Origin: Sclerurus mexicanus
Taxonomy: Eukaryota > Chordata > Aves > Passeriformes > Furnariidae
NCBI GenBank assembly: GCA_013396755.1
Contig: VWZF01004021.1
Location: forward strand, 1,700,630-1,764,629
Length of the DNA stretch: 64,000 nt
Reading direction: 5' to 3'
The translations under genes were made by a program, and so were the position numbers. Position 1 is the first letter of the stretch; each line of letters begins with the position of its first letter. A model generated the notes under the pieces. That model worked only from the letters and a program-made list of their open reading frames with translations. It made no database searches and was not told the origin of the DNA. Below are positions 1 through 11,775 of this stretch, piece by piece.

Positions 1-3000
1 CTTTACGATTCATGCCTTAGGAAGCCCGATTTCTGGACTTGATGTCAACGCTTCCACTGGCAGAGTGCATGAAAGACTGTCTGTGGACCCTTATTCACTG
101 TTACTCAAAGAACAAAGCTAATCTCCTCTCTAAAAGTCTTGCTTCTGCAAGTGTTTGCTCTATGAAGAAGGTGCTGCCGGATCCATCCTACTGACCCTTG
201 CTAAAGTCCTACTGGCAGTCAATGAGTAAATCAAATGAGGTAGGAGCCAAGCAAGAAGCAATTCTTGTACCAGTGGAGACATGCCCATGGCACAGAGAAG
301 GGTGGCATCTCTGTCTCAGCCTCTCTAATGTGGCATTTCTTTTTTCCTTTTCAAACAATTAGAGTTTCATAAGATTTTCACTCAGGGAGATGGCAGCTTC
401 TAACAGATGCTGCAGCACAGCCAAAGGGAGGCAAAAGAGGGAGACCTGAATAACAATGAGTGCTGTGCCATCAGCATTTCCACGCTGACAGAGAAGAGCA
501 TTATCCATCGGGAAGAGTCTTTTCTACTCTTGTCTAGTAGATCTTAAACTGGAAGACTGACAACTGAAAAATAGTAATGATGATAATAGAGGAGCATTGC
601 TCGGCGTGTGGAGCCTTGATCTGCACCAGCAGGGCCTCACGTGAAGCCTCTGCCACCCCTGCTGAGGGGACAGTGACCTCAGCAGTGGTTCCCCCTCAGC
701 AGGGGCAGGGCAAACCCTGTTTGCAGGGGGCTATTTCACCCCCTCAGCTCAGCCTTACACTCCCCATTGCCCTGGTGATTAATAACAGGGCTGGCTCCCA
801 CAGGGCTTTTAAAAAGGATCTGTTACTTCACCACCTCTCTATGACATCTCTGGGCTCTCCAGCAGTTTTTCATATTGACCATTACACCTTTTGGTTGAGG
901 AGAGAGAGAACAGGGATTAGTTGTTCATGGGCACTATTGCTGAGCTACTGAGCATAAAACTGGTTTTAACAATTGAGTTAAGTTGTTAATCTAGATTTAA
1001 AAAGCTTCTAGTAGTGTTGTGTGAAGACTGTAAAAATAAGAGTTAGGCAAAGTATTTTATGCAGCATTTCTGCATCTCTGTTCTGCTCAGATGCAGTGCA
1101 GTCAGTAAATCTGCTGGGTCCTTAGCAGCTCTGCTCCTCCAGATGATTTAATTGCGTATGCCACCAATAAAAAAGCCCCTGAAAATTAGTTCTCACCTGC
1201 TTCTGCTCTGATAATCTCTACCTACTATACAAATCAGTCTTAATGGAGCATTTGAGCCCTAGAGATCTCTAATTATGGTATTAGGTTTCATGTGCTTAGA
1301 GGTAGTAGCACAGATTGTGTTTTACAGATCATGTACAGAGTAAAATCAAAATCTGCAACAGATTGACACCCAGTAATGAAAATCCTTCTGAGGATGCTCT
1401 TGTTGATAAGTAGATCCTCAGCATCATTTGAGCCTCACCACAGCAGGGATGACACCAAATAGGGCACCACATGGCATCGAAATAACAGAAAATACTTGTT
1501 ATTTAAAACCTCTGCAAGATTTTGGATTTTGCAGCTCACTTTTTGAGCAGAGGTGATTCACAGAGATTCTCTAGGGCTTCAAATCCTTAGAAAAAGGCTG
1601 AATCAGAGTAACTCCAGCTGCTGTGGGCTCTGTCATGAGAGCACACAAGCATCCTGTAGTTGGTAGGGGACTGTTTCCCCACAGGAAATCTCAGCAGAGA
1701 GAAAGTGGGATAATCCCAGCTGTGCTTTGAGAAAGTCTGTGCTGGAAGCACATCTCCCAGCTAGCATGGGTGCCCTATCAATGGAGCCATCTCAGACTTT
1801 CTCTCCTGACTTAAAGGGGAATTGAGAGAGACCCAGGACTTGCAGAATCTCCTGGCAGAGGGTCCCTAAAGTTTGCATGCCCTGGAGGTGGTTGAATAGA
1901 TCCAGCAGGGATAAGGGATTACCAACACCTATCAGCAGACATAGAAAAAATGTATATATACACATATAGTGTGGTGCCAAGATAAAAAAACATGCTATTT
2001 CAGTTATTTCTGAGGTCAGTAAGGATCTTGTCACTGGTTTCAGTGGGACTGAGGCTGGTGGCTGTTTATGGATGTTTTTTTACCATGGGTATGGATATAT
2101 ACAGATATTTTATGTATTTTTATATATGGATATTTCCAAAGAACTTGCCATTGATTTCATCAGCCCTAGTATTTAATTCTTCTTGATTTTAGTGCAATTA
2201 AAAAAAAGCCACCTGTTTGCAGTCGGGGAAGCATGTTCCAAATTAACCAGAATATTCTTTTGATAAAAATAAACACAAACCCCCTTGTTATAAACGAGGG
2301 TGCAGGTTGGTCCCGCAGCCTCTGAATATGGGCATTCCATCTGTCCCAGCGGCAGATTTGTTCAACTATGTCTGAACCTATCACTGCTCGGGGGAAAACT
2401 GCTCTCTGACTCATGTTAATGTATGAATCTAATTGTATCCTCACGCACTTTGCCGCTTTCATTGCCCATTAGGAACATTAACATCATACACTGAGTGCTG
2501 CTAGATGTATGGTCTTTATATACTGCATAATGTCCACAGATCTCTGCTGGCAGCTAAGAAAACACAAAAGAATAGAGGATATTTTGAAGTTTTGTGGAGG
2601 TTTTTTTCTCTTTTTTTTTTTTTCTTTGAGATTGAAGTCCAGTGTCTTGGGACCCAGTGACTTTAGATGACCTTCCGCCTCCATGGACTGTACTAAATTT
2701 CAGCCCCCGGAGGCTCCTCCATACAAAACCTCCTGGCTTTCAAGGGCAGGTGCAAGCAAAGCTTTACTGCGTCACAGATCAAGACCTGTTACTGCCAGAA
2801 TTAGATTTCACAAATCTCTTTTATTTAAGAGGACATCATTAAGGAACTGCCCTGCACTGGTTGATGGTGTCTTTAATTAATATAAGTGTTATGCTGCTAT
2901 TAGGATTTCCAACAATAACATTTCCTTTTCAGCATTTATAGTCGCTGAGAAACAGAGGTGTCTGTGTGTCTGTATAGACAGGCACATGAAAACTCTGTTA

Positions 3001-4120
3001 AAGAAATATGTATCTATATTGCAGGCTCAGGCACTGAAAAGGGAGGACATGCTGACACTAGAGTGCCTGCAAACCTAATTCAGCTCCCTTCCTTTTTTTT
3101 TTTTTGGTGGCAATTATGTGACCCCAAATTATGTTTTTGATGATATCTCCACCTTCTTCATTACATAGGAGGGTTAACTTTCAGGCAGAGATTTTGCTTG
3201 TGTGATGAACAGCTTCTCAGTGCTCTGTCTGATGCTTTCAGTGTCTGCCTTCTGTGTTTTTCCCTGCACAGTATCCTGAAGAATTTCTTCTTGGGCTTTT
3301 ACAGCAGCCCTGAGCATCTGAGTGCTCTGAAAACTCTGCTTAATTAAATCATTAAACCATTAAATTCACTGATGATGCGAGGGGATGGTGGTATCCCAAT
3401 TTTACAGGTGGTAAACCGAGGCATAGAAAAATGAGTCAGTTCATTCTGCTAATCCTGGTCTGTCCATCAGAGATGTGCAAGAACTGACTTTTTGGGCTTG
3501 CACAACACCATCTATCCGGGTATGCATCTTCTTTCCCCGCGAACACCCTCTTAACTGCCCATCCAGCTCCAACTCACCCGTATCTTGGAGATGGCTATAG
3601 AGACATGGCTAAGCTGCCTCGTTTCCACCATAAAACAGTACAAAGCGGGTAAAACTCTTGCTTTTAAGGGTGTCTGTGTGCCCAGTGCAATATGGGAGTA
3701 CTGAGCAATGCTAAAGAGGGGAGGATGGAGTCGGGAAGAGTAGAAGCCCTTCAGCAAGGTAGGGTTTTGTGGGTCAGAGTTCTCCACAATTACACACAAA
3801 TGCAGGAGAGGGGAATGTTTGGGATTTTGCAACACTGGAGCAGATTTCCTGGAGGTGATGGGCCTCTTGACACTCTCAGTCTCTATCTGAGAGCCAGAGC
3901 TGTGCCAGGGCTGGTGCCAAGGCCATGGGATGCACCTTTGGCCATCCTTTGTCCTCTCCTTGCACTGGAGCGAGCACCTTCCAGCTCCTGCTGTGAACCA
4001 TGGCATGGACAGACAGCCCTGAACACCAGCACTGCTGGTGTCCCCACTCTGCCCCTGTTCTCTGCCCACATCTCCTGAGCGGGGCTCCAGTCCCTTCTCC
4101 GTGACAATCAGGGGCCATCA
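1..4120. other. Intergenic flank, no gene recognised
   Basis: No open frame here gave a recognisable protein, and the 124- and 172-codon frames lack any domain or splice-bounded structure. The sequence is AT-rich unique DNA with a T-rich tract at 2601-2636, an AT-alternating stretch around 2085-2135 and no CR1 element. On the minus strand it lies downstream of the presumed NEUROG1 3' end near 4300. In mammals TIFAB lies on this side of NEUROG1, but I could not find TIFAB-like sequence. Confidence 0.6.
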
Positions 4121-4172
4121 GATGTTTGCAGGTAGCCAGTCTTGGTGGCCAGCTGATGTTTGCAGGTAGCCA
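4121..4172. repeat. Two-copy 18-bp direct repeat
   Basis: The 18-mer gatgtttgcaggtagcca occurs at 4121-4138 and again, unchanged, at 4155-4172, a 34-base offset. The sequence between the copies is less similar. It is a small local tandem duplication just beyond the presumed NEUROG1 3' end, and no function is implied. Confidence 0.85.
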
Positions 4173-4318
4173 CGTGTGTCTGTGGCCAGTGGGGTGTCAG
4201 AAGTGCTGGCTGCTGCCTTGGGGTGATCCCTTCCCTTCCACCCCAGTCTCCTTCTGAGGAGAGTTTAAGAAACAAAACTCCAGAGGCGCTCCTGAAATTC
4301 AGTACAAACGTTAAAAAT

Positions 4319-4324
4319 TTTATT
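4319..4324 (-). terminator. Poly(A) signal AATAAA, minus strand
   Basis: The plus-strand TTTATT reads AATAAA on the minus strand, about 600 bases downstream of the gap edge. It would suit the 3' end of a short single-exon transcript starting in or above the gap. Cleavage would be expected near 4295-4309. AATAAA is common by chance in AT-rich DNA, so this is only a candidate. Confidence 0.4.
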
Positions 4325-4861
4325 TACAGGGTAAAGTACGATTTCTTTTAAAAAACCCACAAAACCAAAACAAAACCCCCACTTTGATAAGAGGTATAAT
4401 AATAGAATAAAGCTCTTTATGTACAAAAATACAATTTTCATATGAATGAACATCTTGAATAAATTAACCCGCTCTCTGGTCCAGTCGCTGAATACCCGGT
4501 GTCTGCTCCCACTCTAAAGCAGCCCGGCCGCGCTGGGGGTCAGCATCTATAATGCATGAGCCCCTCGGCTGTCCGCCGGGTGCGGGGTCCCATCGGGGCC
4601 GGTGCTGGGACCCCCGGGAGGGGCTGAGCCGCCCCGGGGCAGGGCCGGGGGGACGCGCTGAGCCCCGCGCTGCGCCCCGGGCCGCATCGGCCCCTTAAGC
4701 CTTTTCATGGCATTGTCAGGGCGTTCAAACCAAATTTTCATGCTCGTTTTTCTTCGCTGGAGAGCTACAAATTGTAAAATTGACTTTTCACCTCGTCTGC
4801 GGCAGCAAATCTGTCGCTTTTCTTCTTCCCCGTTTTTTCGGAGCGGCGCGGGAGGCGAGGC

Positions 4862-4899
4862 GGGGGTCGAGGGGAAGGGGCTGGGGTAGAGGTGGGGGG
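4862..4899 (+). other. Strong G-quadruplex motif at the gap edge
   Basis: Five runs of four or more G occur at 4862-4866, 4871-4874, 4877-4880, 4883-4886 and 4894-4899, with loops of 4, 2, 2 and 7 bases. This meets the usual G4 pattern with spare runs and ends 19 bases before the first N. On the opposite side of the gap, G runs at 5664-5667, 5676-5680 and 5685-5688 continue the theme. Such sequence commonly causes polymerase stalling and coverage loss, which gives a plausible cause for the gap. Confidence 0.75.
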
Positions 4900-4918
4900 A
4901 GTGATGAAAAGTGCAACG

Positions 4919-5662
4919 NNNNNNNNNNNNNNNNNNNNNNNNNNNNNNNNNNNNNNNNNNNNNNNNNNNNNNNNNNNNNNNNNNNNNNNNNNNNNNNNNN
5001 NNNNNNNNNNNNNNNNNNNNNNNNNNNNNNNNNNNNNNNNNNNNNNNNNNNNNNNNNNNNNNNNNNNNNNNNNNNNNNNNNNNNNNNNNNNNNNNNNNNN
5101 NNNNNNNNNNNNNNNNNNNNNNNNNNNNNNNNNNNNNNNNNNNNNNNNNNNNNNNNNNNNNNNNNNNNNNNNNNNNNNNNNNNNNNNNNNNNNNNNNNNN
5201 NNNNNNNNNNNNNNNNNNNNNNNNNNNNNNNNNNNNNNNNNNNNNNNNNNNNNNNNNNNNNNNNNNNNNNNNNNNNNNNNNNNNNNNNNNNNNNNNNNNN
5301 NNNNNNNNNNNNNNNNNNNNNNNNNNNNNNNNNNNNNNNNNNNNNNNNNNNNNNNNNNNNNNNNNNNNNNNNNNNNNNNNNNNNNNNNNNNNNNNNNNNN
5401 NNNNNNNNNNNNNNNNNNNNNNNNNNNNNNNNNNNNNNNNNNNNNNNNNNNNNNNNNNNNNNNNNNNNNNNNNNNNNNNNNNNNNNNNNNNNNNNNNNNN
5501 NNNNNNNNNNNNNNNNNNNNNNNNNNNNNNNNNNNNNNNNNNNNNNNNNNNNNNNNNNNNNNNNNNNNNNNNNNNNNNNNNNNNNNNNNNNNNNNNNNNN
5601 NNNNNNNNNNNNNNNNNNNNNNNNNNNNNNNNNNNNNNNNNNNNNNNNNNNNNNNNNNNNNN
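4919..5662. other. NEUROG1: Assembly gap (744 N); probable site of NEUROG1
   Basis: This run of unknown bases is flanked on both sides by CpG-rich sequence. Mammalian NEUROG1 is an intronless gene of roughly 240 codons (about 0.7 kb) that lies next to CXCL14 on the same strand. NEUROG1 is a bHLH proneural transcription factor for cranial sensory and other neuronal precursors, working as a heterodimer with E-proteins on E-boxes. The gap lies on the expected side of CXCL14, has nearly the right length, and is followed on the minus strand by a poly(A) signal. No NEUROG1 residue can be read, so the symbol is an inference from synteny. Any translation reported across this run is an artefact. Confidence 0.4.
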
Positions 5663-6040
5663 CGGGGCTCAGCGAGGGGGTGGAGGGGTCACCGTCCCGC
5701 TCCGGCCGGAGGGATTCCGGCGTGAGTTTAAACCGCTGAGAGCAGGGGGTTCGGGAAATAATAATAATAATAATCATAAAAAAAGTTAATCTTGGCTTCC
5801 AGGGGATGAGCGGTGGATTATTCGCCAGCCAGATGCGGGTGGGGGATTTCGTCAGGTTTTCGTTGCACCTTGGGTTTTTTCCAAGTGAAAATACCCTGAA
5901 ATGGTAAAACTCGGAGCAGGTATTTCCCTCCTGCGTTTCTGAGGTGAATATCGACACGTGCTTTTGTGGGCTCCGCTTTGAAAAGGGGTTTGCAGGTGTT
6001 CAGAAAGTTAGAAGTTCTAAAGGAGGTTTATTTTATAAAC
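5663..6040 (-). promoter_or_regulatory. Candidate minus-strand promoter above the gap
   Basis: The first 80 bases after the gap are CpG- and G-rich, and the composition turns AT-rich by about 5745. A palindromic TTTATAAA at 6032-6039 could act as a TATA box for a minus-strand transcript entering the gap. A CAGATG E-box at 5830-5835 is of the type preferred by neurogenin/NeuroD bHLH factors and could serve autoregulation. The only minus-strand ATG here, 5775-5777, opens onto a run of isoleucine codons made by an AAT repeat and is not a credible start. The true start codon is therefore probably inside the gap. Confidence 0.25.
5757..5774. repeat. (AAT)6 microsatellite
   Basis: Six perfect AAT units lie about 95 bases above the gap. 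They are likely length-polymorphic, and no other role is visible. Confidence 0.9.
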
Positions 6041-6060
6041 TTCGGTGGTTGTATTCACAA

Positions 6061-6133
6061 CATATATACACATTGTATAAACATATACACATATATACAT
6101 ACACGCACATATATATATACACACAATATACAG
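6061..6133. repeat. Imperfect TA/CA alternating repeat
   Basis: An interrupted run of TATA and CACA dinucleotides covers about 73 bases just above the candidate promoter of the gapped gene. It is low complexity and easily unwound. Confidence 0.85.
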
Positions 6134-9100
6134 ATAAAATTCTTCTTTGTCTGGATGAAAACAACTGTGCCGTTTTGATTGCAGAGTTCTTGCTGCCTCT
6201 GCTAATCCCCATTCAGTGCCAGAATATCACTGTCTCACACTTTGGGAAGCCACAGTTTTGTAAGTGGCAAAAAAGTTTCCTAATTCTGACATCTGGCTCT
6301 TTGCATCCCGCTCTCGGTGCTGAGGAAGCCCCATTGTCAGCACTCAGGTACTTGCCTCCCTGGAAGGTTTTCAGTTTCACCACCCATCAATAACCATTTT
6401 CAGGTGCCTGTGCCTAAACTCACATGTATTCACACGATTTCCCCTTACACAAAACGTAGATGGATTCCCCCCTCCTTCGATTTTCTCCTATGCCTTTGAT
6501 AAACAGGGAAAATTGACAGCATAAATTATTGTCTGTCTCTGCATTTTTAGTTCACAGCAACCATTCTTTACCAGAACCTGAGCGAGGAGTTTGCTATCAG
6601 AGTTATTCCTTCTGCTTTCCACCCTCCTGGCTTTGAGATGACCCACGACACCAGCAAACTGCCACAAACAACCTTCTTTGTGCCAAGAAGAGCACGCACA
6701 GAAGTGAGCAATCCAAAAAGCCCTGGGTGATGAATATTAACCAGTCTCAAACCAGAAGTAGTTTGCCAGCACCAAGCTTTCAGGATCAGCTCTCATTCTG
6801 CGTTTTAACATCTTTATATGCTTGCAGAACTTGGGTGTGCAGTGTATCCCTGTAAGGGGGCCTGGCTGTTCCCGGGAGGGACGGGGCTCTCTCAATCACC
6901 GGACCTGCAATCAGGCTGAAGTTTTTAGGGCCTTTGCATACATAAATGACTTTCTGCGCTAAGTAGTTCCACTTCACTGAGTTACTCATGTCCTTAAGTG
7001 ACGGCACAATTAGAGGCCTCAGTCAGCAGGCAGAGATCGGCGGTGGAGTTTCCAGCAGGGGCCAGGAGAAAGTCAGAAGGCACCAAAATTTAAAGGTTAT
7101 GGAAGCATATGGCAAAAAATGTTCAACTTTTGTTTCTGTGCACTTTGTATGTAGTGATATAAACTCCAGTGTTGTCTGCAACACTTTTATCGTCTTTTGT
7201 TTAGGTGTCTTTGAGGAGTCAATAGTTTATTCATTAAAATGTTTATGATTCCCTAGAGTTTCACAGACTTTGGCACAACCGATCACTTGTCTGAAAGTTT
7301 GCAGTGAAAGCGCATTATTCATTAGTCCTTATCCATCATTTGCAGTTTGTCATTTGTTATTCTCTTGTTTTAAAAGTTTGTGCTCCAATCAAGGAGGGGA
7401 GAGAGCACCATGTGTCTCTGTGATCAGTCACAGCCATGAATAGCCAGGGCTGAAGTGAATGTTTCACAAACAACCCATAGGCTGAAATTTGTTTGCATAA
7501 TCTATTCACTGCGTACTTATGAATAACCAATGCATTCACAGAACCAGAATTGTTTCAGGAAGCCTTCGCAAACAGAAAGAAGTGCTAAATATCTTGGATA
7601 ATTTATTCCCAATGAATAATTCAACCGGTTCTATCGCAGGCAGTCTACTAATTTTGCAGATAAATTATTCAGCCAACACAGATAATAGCTCTTACACCTT
7701 ATGGGCCTGCTCCTATGGAAGTCAGCTGCTGAAGTTTTGTGAAGTTTTCCGGGACTGGGAAAGAAAAAAATTCCAAAATGGAACAGGACTGTTGATTTCA
7801 AGGAACACAGAGTGTATTCCCAGCATCTTATTCTGAGTTTCAGCCTTTGATGTTAATTTTTCCACCTTGATACAAGTACAGCTGGGCTCGGATGGACTCA
7901 AGGATGTTATTAGTTTCATATTTTGAGTTCTAAGGAAGTTGCCAGAAATGCTTTATCATTTGCTCTGAGACACCTTACAGCACTTAAAAAAGTGAAAGGA
8001 AAAAATGTTTGAACAGATTTAACACTTGTGAGGCCTCGAGCATGAAGCTTGTTCCTCTCCTCTCGTGTTGAGACATCACGTGTGGACTTCAGAAAAAGCA
8101 GGAATTCACGAATAAAGGCGGAGGAAATGCTTTTGGAGAAAATGTGCTCCCAGGTGCTCTCCTGATGCGTTGTTTCCTTCATGGAAAAAGGCAGTCAGTG
8201 AGAAGGTGCCATTCCGTGGTAAATGTTTGTGGTACTCTGTAAAGGTAAATAAATCTCCATGTTAGACATCAGCCTCATATTTCAAACACAACCAGAATTA
8301 TGATTATTGGAGCAGTGTTAGCATCGTTCTTCTCTCCAAGGATGGAAACGAGTGGTTCACAGTAAAATTCCTCCCTGAATTGGAAGATGCCTCAGACAAG
8401 TCAGAGGTACATGATATTTTTTCACGTCTTAAGATGCACGTCATTGTAAAAACTCACCAAACTCTGTCTTTTGTTACATTGGTACGTGAGGGCTTGAACT
8501 AATGCTGGGATGAGTGTCAAAACAATGCATCAACCGGGATAACACTGCTTTTTTGCTCCCTCATTGTTTGGAAGCATGGCCAGAAAGAGAAGGCAGAGCT
8601 GCCTGCAGAGGATGCTTGAACTGAATTTAGAGAGGTGATGTGGCTGGTGGCAAAGCTGACACCCTGGGAGCAGAAATCTCGACCCAAGGCCTTGCAGGAG
8701 TAAAGGAAGGCTCAAGCTCTCTCCCCCTGGGGATGCCCAGGTTGATGCAGCACGAATTTTAAAGACAGGTAGAAACCCAGGAGATGGTTCAGTGGGGCAG
8801 CTGGTCTCCTTGTGCTGGGCTGGGCATGGTGTAGGGCATGGTGGCTTCTTGTCCAGCCCGGACTGGGCACAGACATGCAGTGAGGGCTGCAAGGGGAGGG
8901 ATGGACATAGGGGGCTGTGCTCCTGGGACCTGTCACCCTGCTGGAGTCACCTTACATCCCGGCCCGGCCCGAGGCTCACCGAGGGTTCAGGGATTGATGC
9001 TGACTAATAGCCAGCCCTGGAAGCCCAAGCTGTGAAAGGGCTCTCAGCCTGCTGGGAGGCAGCGTTAACCCCTTCTGGAGCAGGAGCCGGTTCTCCTGCC

Positions 9101-11340
9101 GGGGAAACACCTCGGGAGCAGCTCAGGGGCTTTGTCTCTAAAGGATTTGGCTTCTTCTCCCACCTGCCTGTGGCCAGGGTGAGGCTTCGGGCAGTGTGTT
9201 GGGGGCTGCAGTGGGTGGGGAGCACGGGGGCATCACAGGGAGTCCCCATGTACTGGGAGAGTCCTGGCCCAGAGGAGCCAAATCCACTCCAAAATCCTCC
9301 ACAAATGCCTGGGAGTTGCAGTCAGGGCTCAACTCCTCTTGAGGGCTCTGCAGAAATAGTGGGAGCATTTTATTTTCAGGTTTTAAATGTGTGGTGTAAC
9401 ATTTTCCTTCTTTTTGGAAGGGGGGAGTTGAGTAGGTAAACGATTGTTCCCTGCAAGCACAAATGTATTTTGTTTGTTGTAATTAAAATGTTTTAATGAG
9501 ACAACCATAAAATCAACCATTAATTATTTTTTTTCAAACACTTCTGCTTCCTTTTGAGCCAGGTCTATTTAGAAATAGTTTAGAGAGTAGCCTGCAGTTT
9601 TATTCTTTCTGTGGTATTATACACAGGAGTGGAGAAGTCATTTATAAATAATTACACAATGTTTTGGGTCTTTGGGTTTGTATAATATATCAAAGCGATT
9701 AGTACACGCATTGTTCCATTGTAAATGGTTTTTTTCCCTTCCTTTCAGTTTCACTTGCCTTGTCTTCTATCTAAACCTTTTTCGTGAAATCCTTTGTCTT
9801 CCTCATTCTTTTAGCTTGTTACAGTGCAGGGACATTCTTCTTATTCAAACACTCACAGCATGAGCAAAGAAAGCTACTTCTGTCGCATCTTAAGTTTTAC
9901 CATAACTTTCTGGCATTTTCTTTTCTTCTGATTTTCCCAGACTACTGATAGGGTAATGAAGAATTATAACATACATCAATTATTGGTGCTCACGGTGTAT
10001 TATGCTCCTGAATTCAAGGGGAGATAAAGAGGGGGGAAAAATAAAGCATCACTTTCTGTGGTTTTGAGGCACATGAGAGAGGACTCAGCACAGATTATTT
10101 ATAACATCTTTCTGAGCATCAATTATGTTTGACTCCTACAACCACTTCCTTGTCCCACTGGTTTTATGGCCAGAAGGAGTTATTTTTGTGTGTGGTAGCT
10201 GTGGCATTTAACTTGTTTCTTTTATGAGGAGCCTAAACAATGCATCTTCAGGCCAAACAATCTATCTCCCCGAATAATAGCCCAAATGTCACTCAAGTGC
10301 TCCGGGCTGGGAAATGTGTGATCATGGTAAAGGGCCATGGGGAGAAAGTGTGGAGATGGAGGGGTTTGTGAGGGATCCACGTGGGGCTTCCCAGCACTGG
10401 CTGCCCCCGGGAGATGGGCTGGACCTGGCGTGGGGTGCAGGTGCTCGGGGATGTGATCGGCTGCCTGAGGTTTCAACAACCCCAATCCAAGTTATCCAAG
10501 GAAAAGGGCCAAACCCTCCCAGTGTGGCCACACTGCTGAGGCACACTCTCTGCCTGGTCTTCCCCAGCCTCCTGGCCACCACATTAACTGGGAAAAATGA
10601 GATTAGGATGTCACCTCAGAGAAATGAGCCCTTCCCCCCGCCCCTTTATTGTGCAAGAGCGTTTTTGTCTCTTCTTTCCCCCCTCCAGTTTCTCCCGCCC
10701 TCAATTCCGCCTCTTTTGTTGATTTGTGTTTTGTTAATTGAAACTAGAACACTTATGCTAAAAGAAAGAGACAAAATTCGTTGACAGCCCTGCAGAAGAA
10801 ATCCCGCAGCAACATCCTAAACAGGAAGGTTAACTACACCCTCAGATGCTCAGGTTTTCCTTTATACCCTTCATATCAATAATTCTGCTTAGGGGTGGCA
10901 AAGATAACCTGAAAGAATTAAGCACCGTAATGTGGGGGTGAAATTGAACCTGAGCTCTTGAGGGGGCCCTTGGGTGGTTCCCCCCCCAGGTCTGGGGTCC
11001 CTTTTGGCTCTGGTTTGGAGTCCTGCAGCCGGGGGAGGATGCTCCAGGACCACCAGCAGCCTGCAGGTCCCCACTGCCCCTCCGCGGGGGCCCGGGGGAT
11101 TTGCTGCCATTTGCATAGCAGGTGTTGGGTCCTGGGCCATTCTTCCTTAAGGGAGTTTTAATACGGGATAAATTACTGGGAACGAGGAGCAGGCAGGCGG
11201 CAAGAAAAGCCCTCACGGAGTCTTCTCCCGACCGCGGAATTTGAGAGAATGGCTAAAAAGAGGAGAAAAACCTCAATGCAGCAGCTTCTGCCCCAAGCCA
11301 GGGAGTTTGGGGTGTGCAGGGTTTGAGCGGGGAGCTCTCA
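6134..11340. other. Intergenic, no gene recognised
   Basis: This is the first part of the interval between the gap locus and the CXCL14 3' end. It holds only short frames without recognisable domains. A moderately CpG-rich patch lies at about 8930-9200. AT-rich stretches at about 7230-7700 and 9420-9990 look like unique, possibly conserved non-coding DNA, which cannot be tested here. No transposable element was recognised. Confidence 0.6.
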
Positions 11341-11376
11341 CCCTGAAATTGAGGTTTCTCCTGAAATTGAGGTTTG
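11341..11376. repeat. Two-copy 18-bp tandem duplication
   Basis: The motif ctgaaattgaggttt appears at 11343-11357 and again at 11361-11375, an 18-base period. It is a minor local duplication. Confidence 0.8.
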
Positions 11377-11589
11377 GCCTCAGGAATGCAGTAATCCCAG
11401 GACAGAAATACGATTACTGGCCTGAGGATCTTTGATGGAGTAGGTCTGGAAGGGGAGTTTAAAATGTTAATCCCTGGTATAATCCCTTCCCTGGCATTGT
11501 ATGGACAAGGGTTGGACCCGAAGGGAATTGCCTGCTTCCTTCCCCAGGATTCAGGGCAGGAGGGCAAGGCTGGGGAACAACTCCCATCA

Positions 11590-11775
11590 TGGATGTGCAC
11601 ACACAGAGGTGTGCCCACCACGTGTGTGCATCCACGTGCATCCAGCCATGCACCCCCAGGGCCACGCACACTCCTCGGTGTGCACATGCACACAGTCACA
11701 CACGTGCACACACACGCAGCTCCTGTGATCATACGGAGTTCTACGTGTACATGTGTATGTACATCTGCACACAAA
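11590..11775. repeat. Degenerate CA/TG-rich repeat with CACGTG boxes
   Basis: The stretch is dominated by alternating purine-pyrimidine words such as GTGTGCA, CACACG and TGCACA. It includes three palindromic CACGTG sites at 11619-11624, 11633-11638 and 11701-11706. It looks like an old, diverged dinucleotide repeat. CACGTG is the canonical E-box for MYC, USF and CLOCK-type factors, but here it may simply be a by-product of the repeat. Confidence 0.75.

Larger units (their letters stand above)
4295..4918 (-). other. Probable NEUROG1 3' flank or 3'UTR (inferred)
   Basis: Read on the minus strand, this segment runs from the gap edge to a canonical AATAAA at 4319-4324. Its gap-proximal part is CpG- and C-rich. 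Its distal part is AT-rich, with a G/T-rich stretch on the minus strand at about 4348-4382. All three minus frames stay open from the gap edge for some distance, with first stops at 4788-4790, 4765-4767 and 4547-4549. A coding end inside the gap, or just past it, therefore cannot be placed. None of the three readings resembles the end of NEUROG1 that I know from mammals, so the coding sequence probably ends inside the gap. The NEUROG1 assignment rests on synteny with CXCL14, not on readable coding sequence. Confidence 0.35.

Noticed and set aside
1..4300. TIFAB, expected beyond NEUROG1 from mammalian gene order
   Set aside because: No FHA-like or TIFA-like coding segment is visible here.
4780..5957. 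Long ORFs spanning the run of N on both strands
   Set aside because: They are open only because unknown bases yield no stop codons. The readable ends have no known-protein character.
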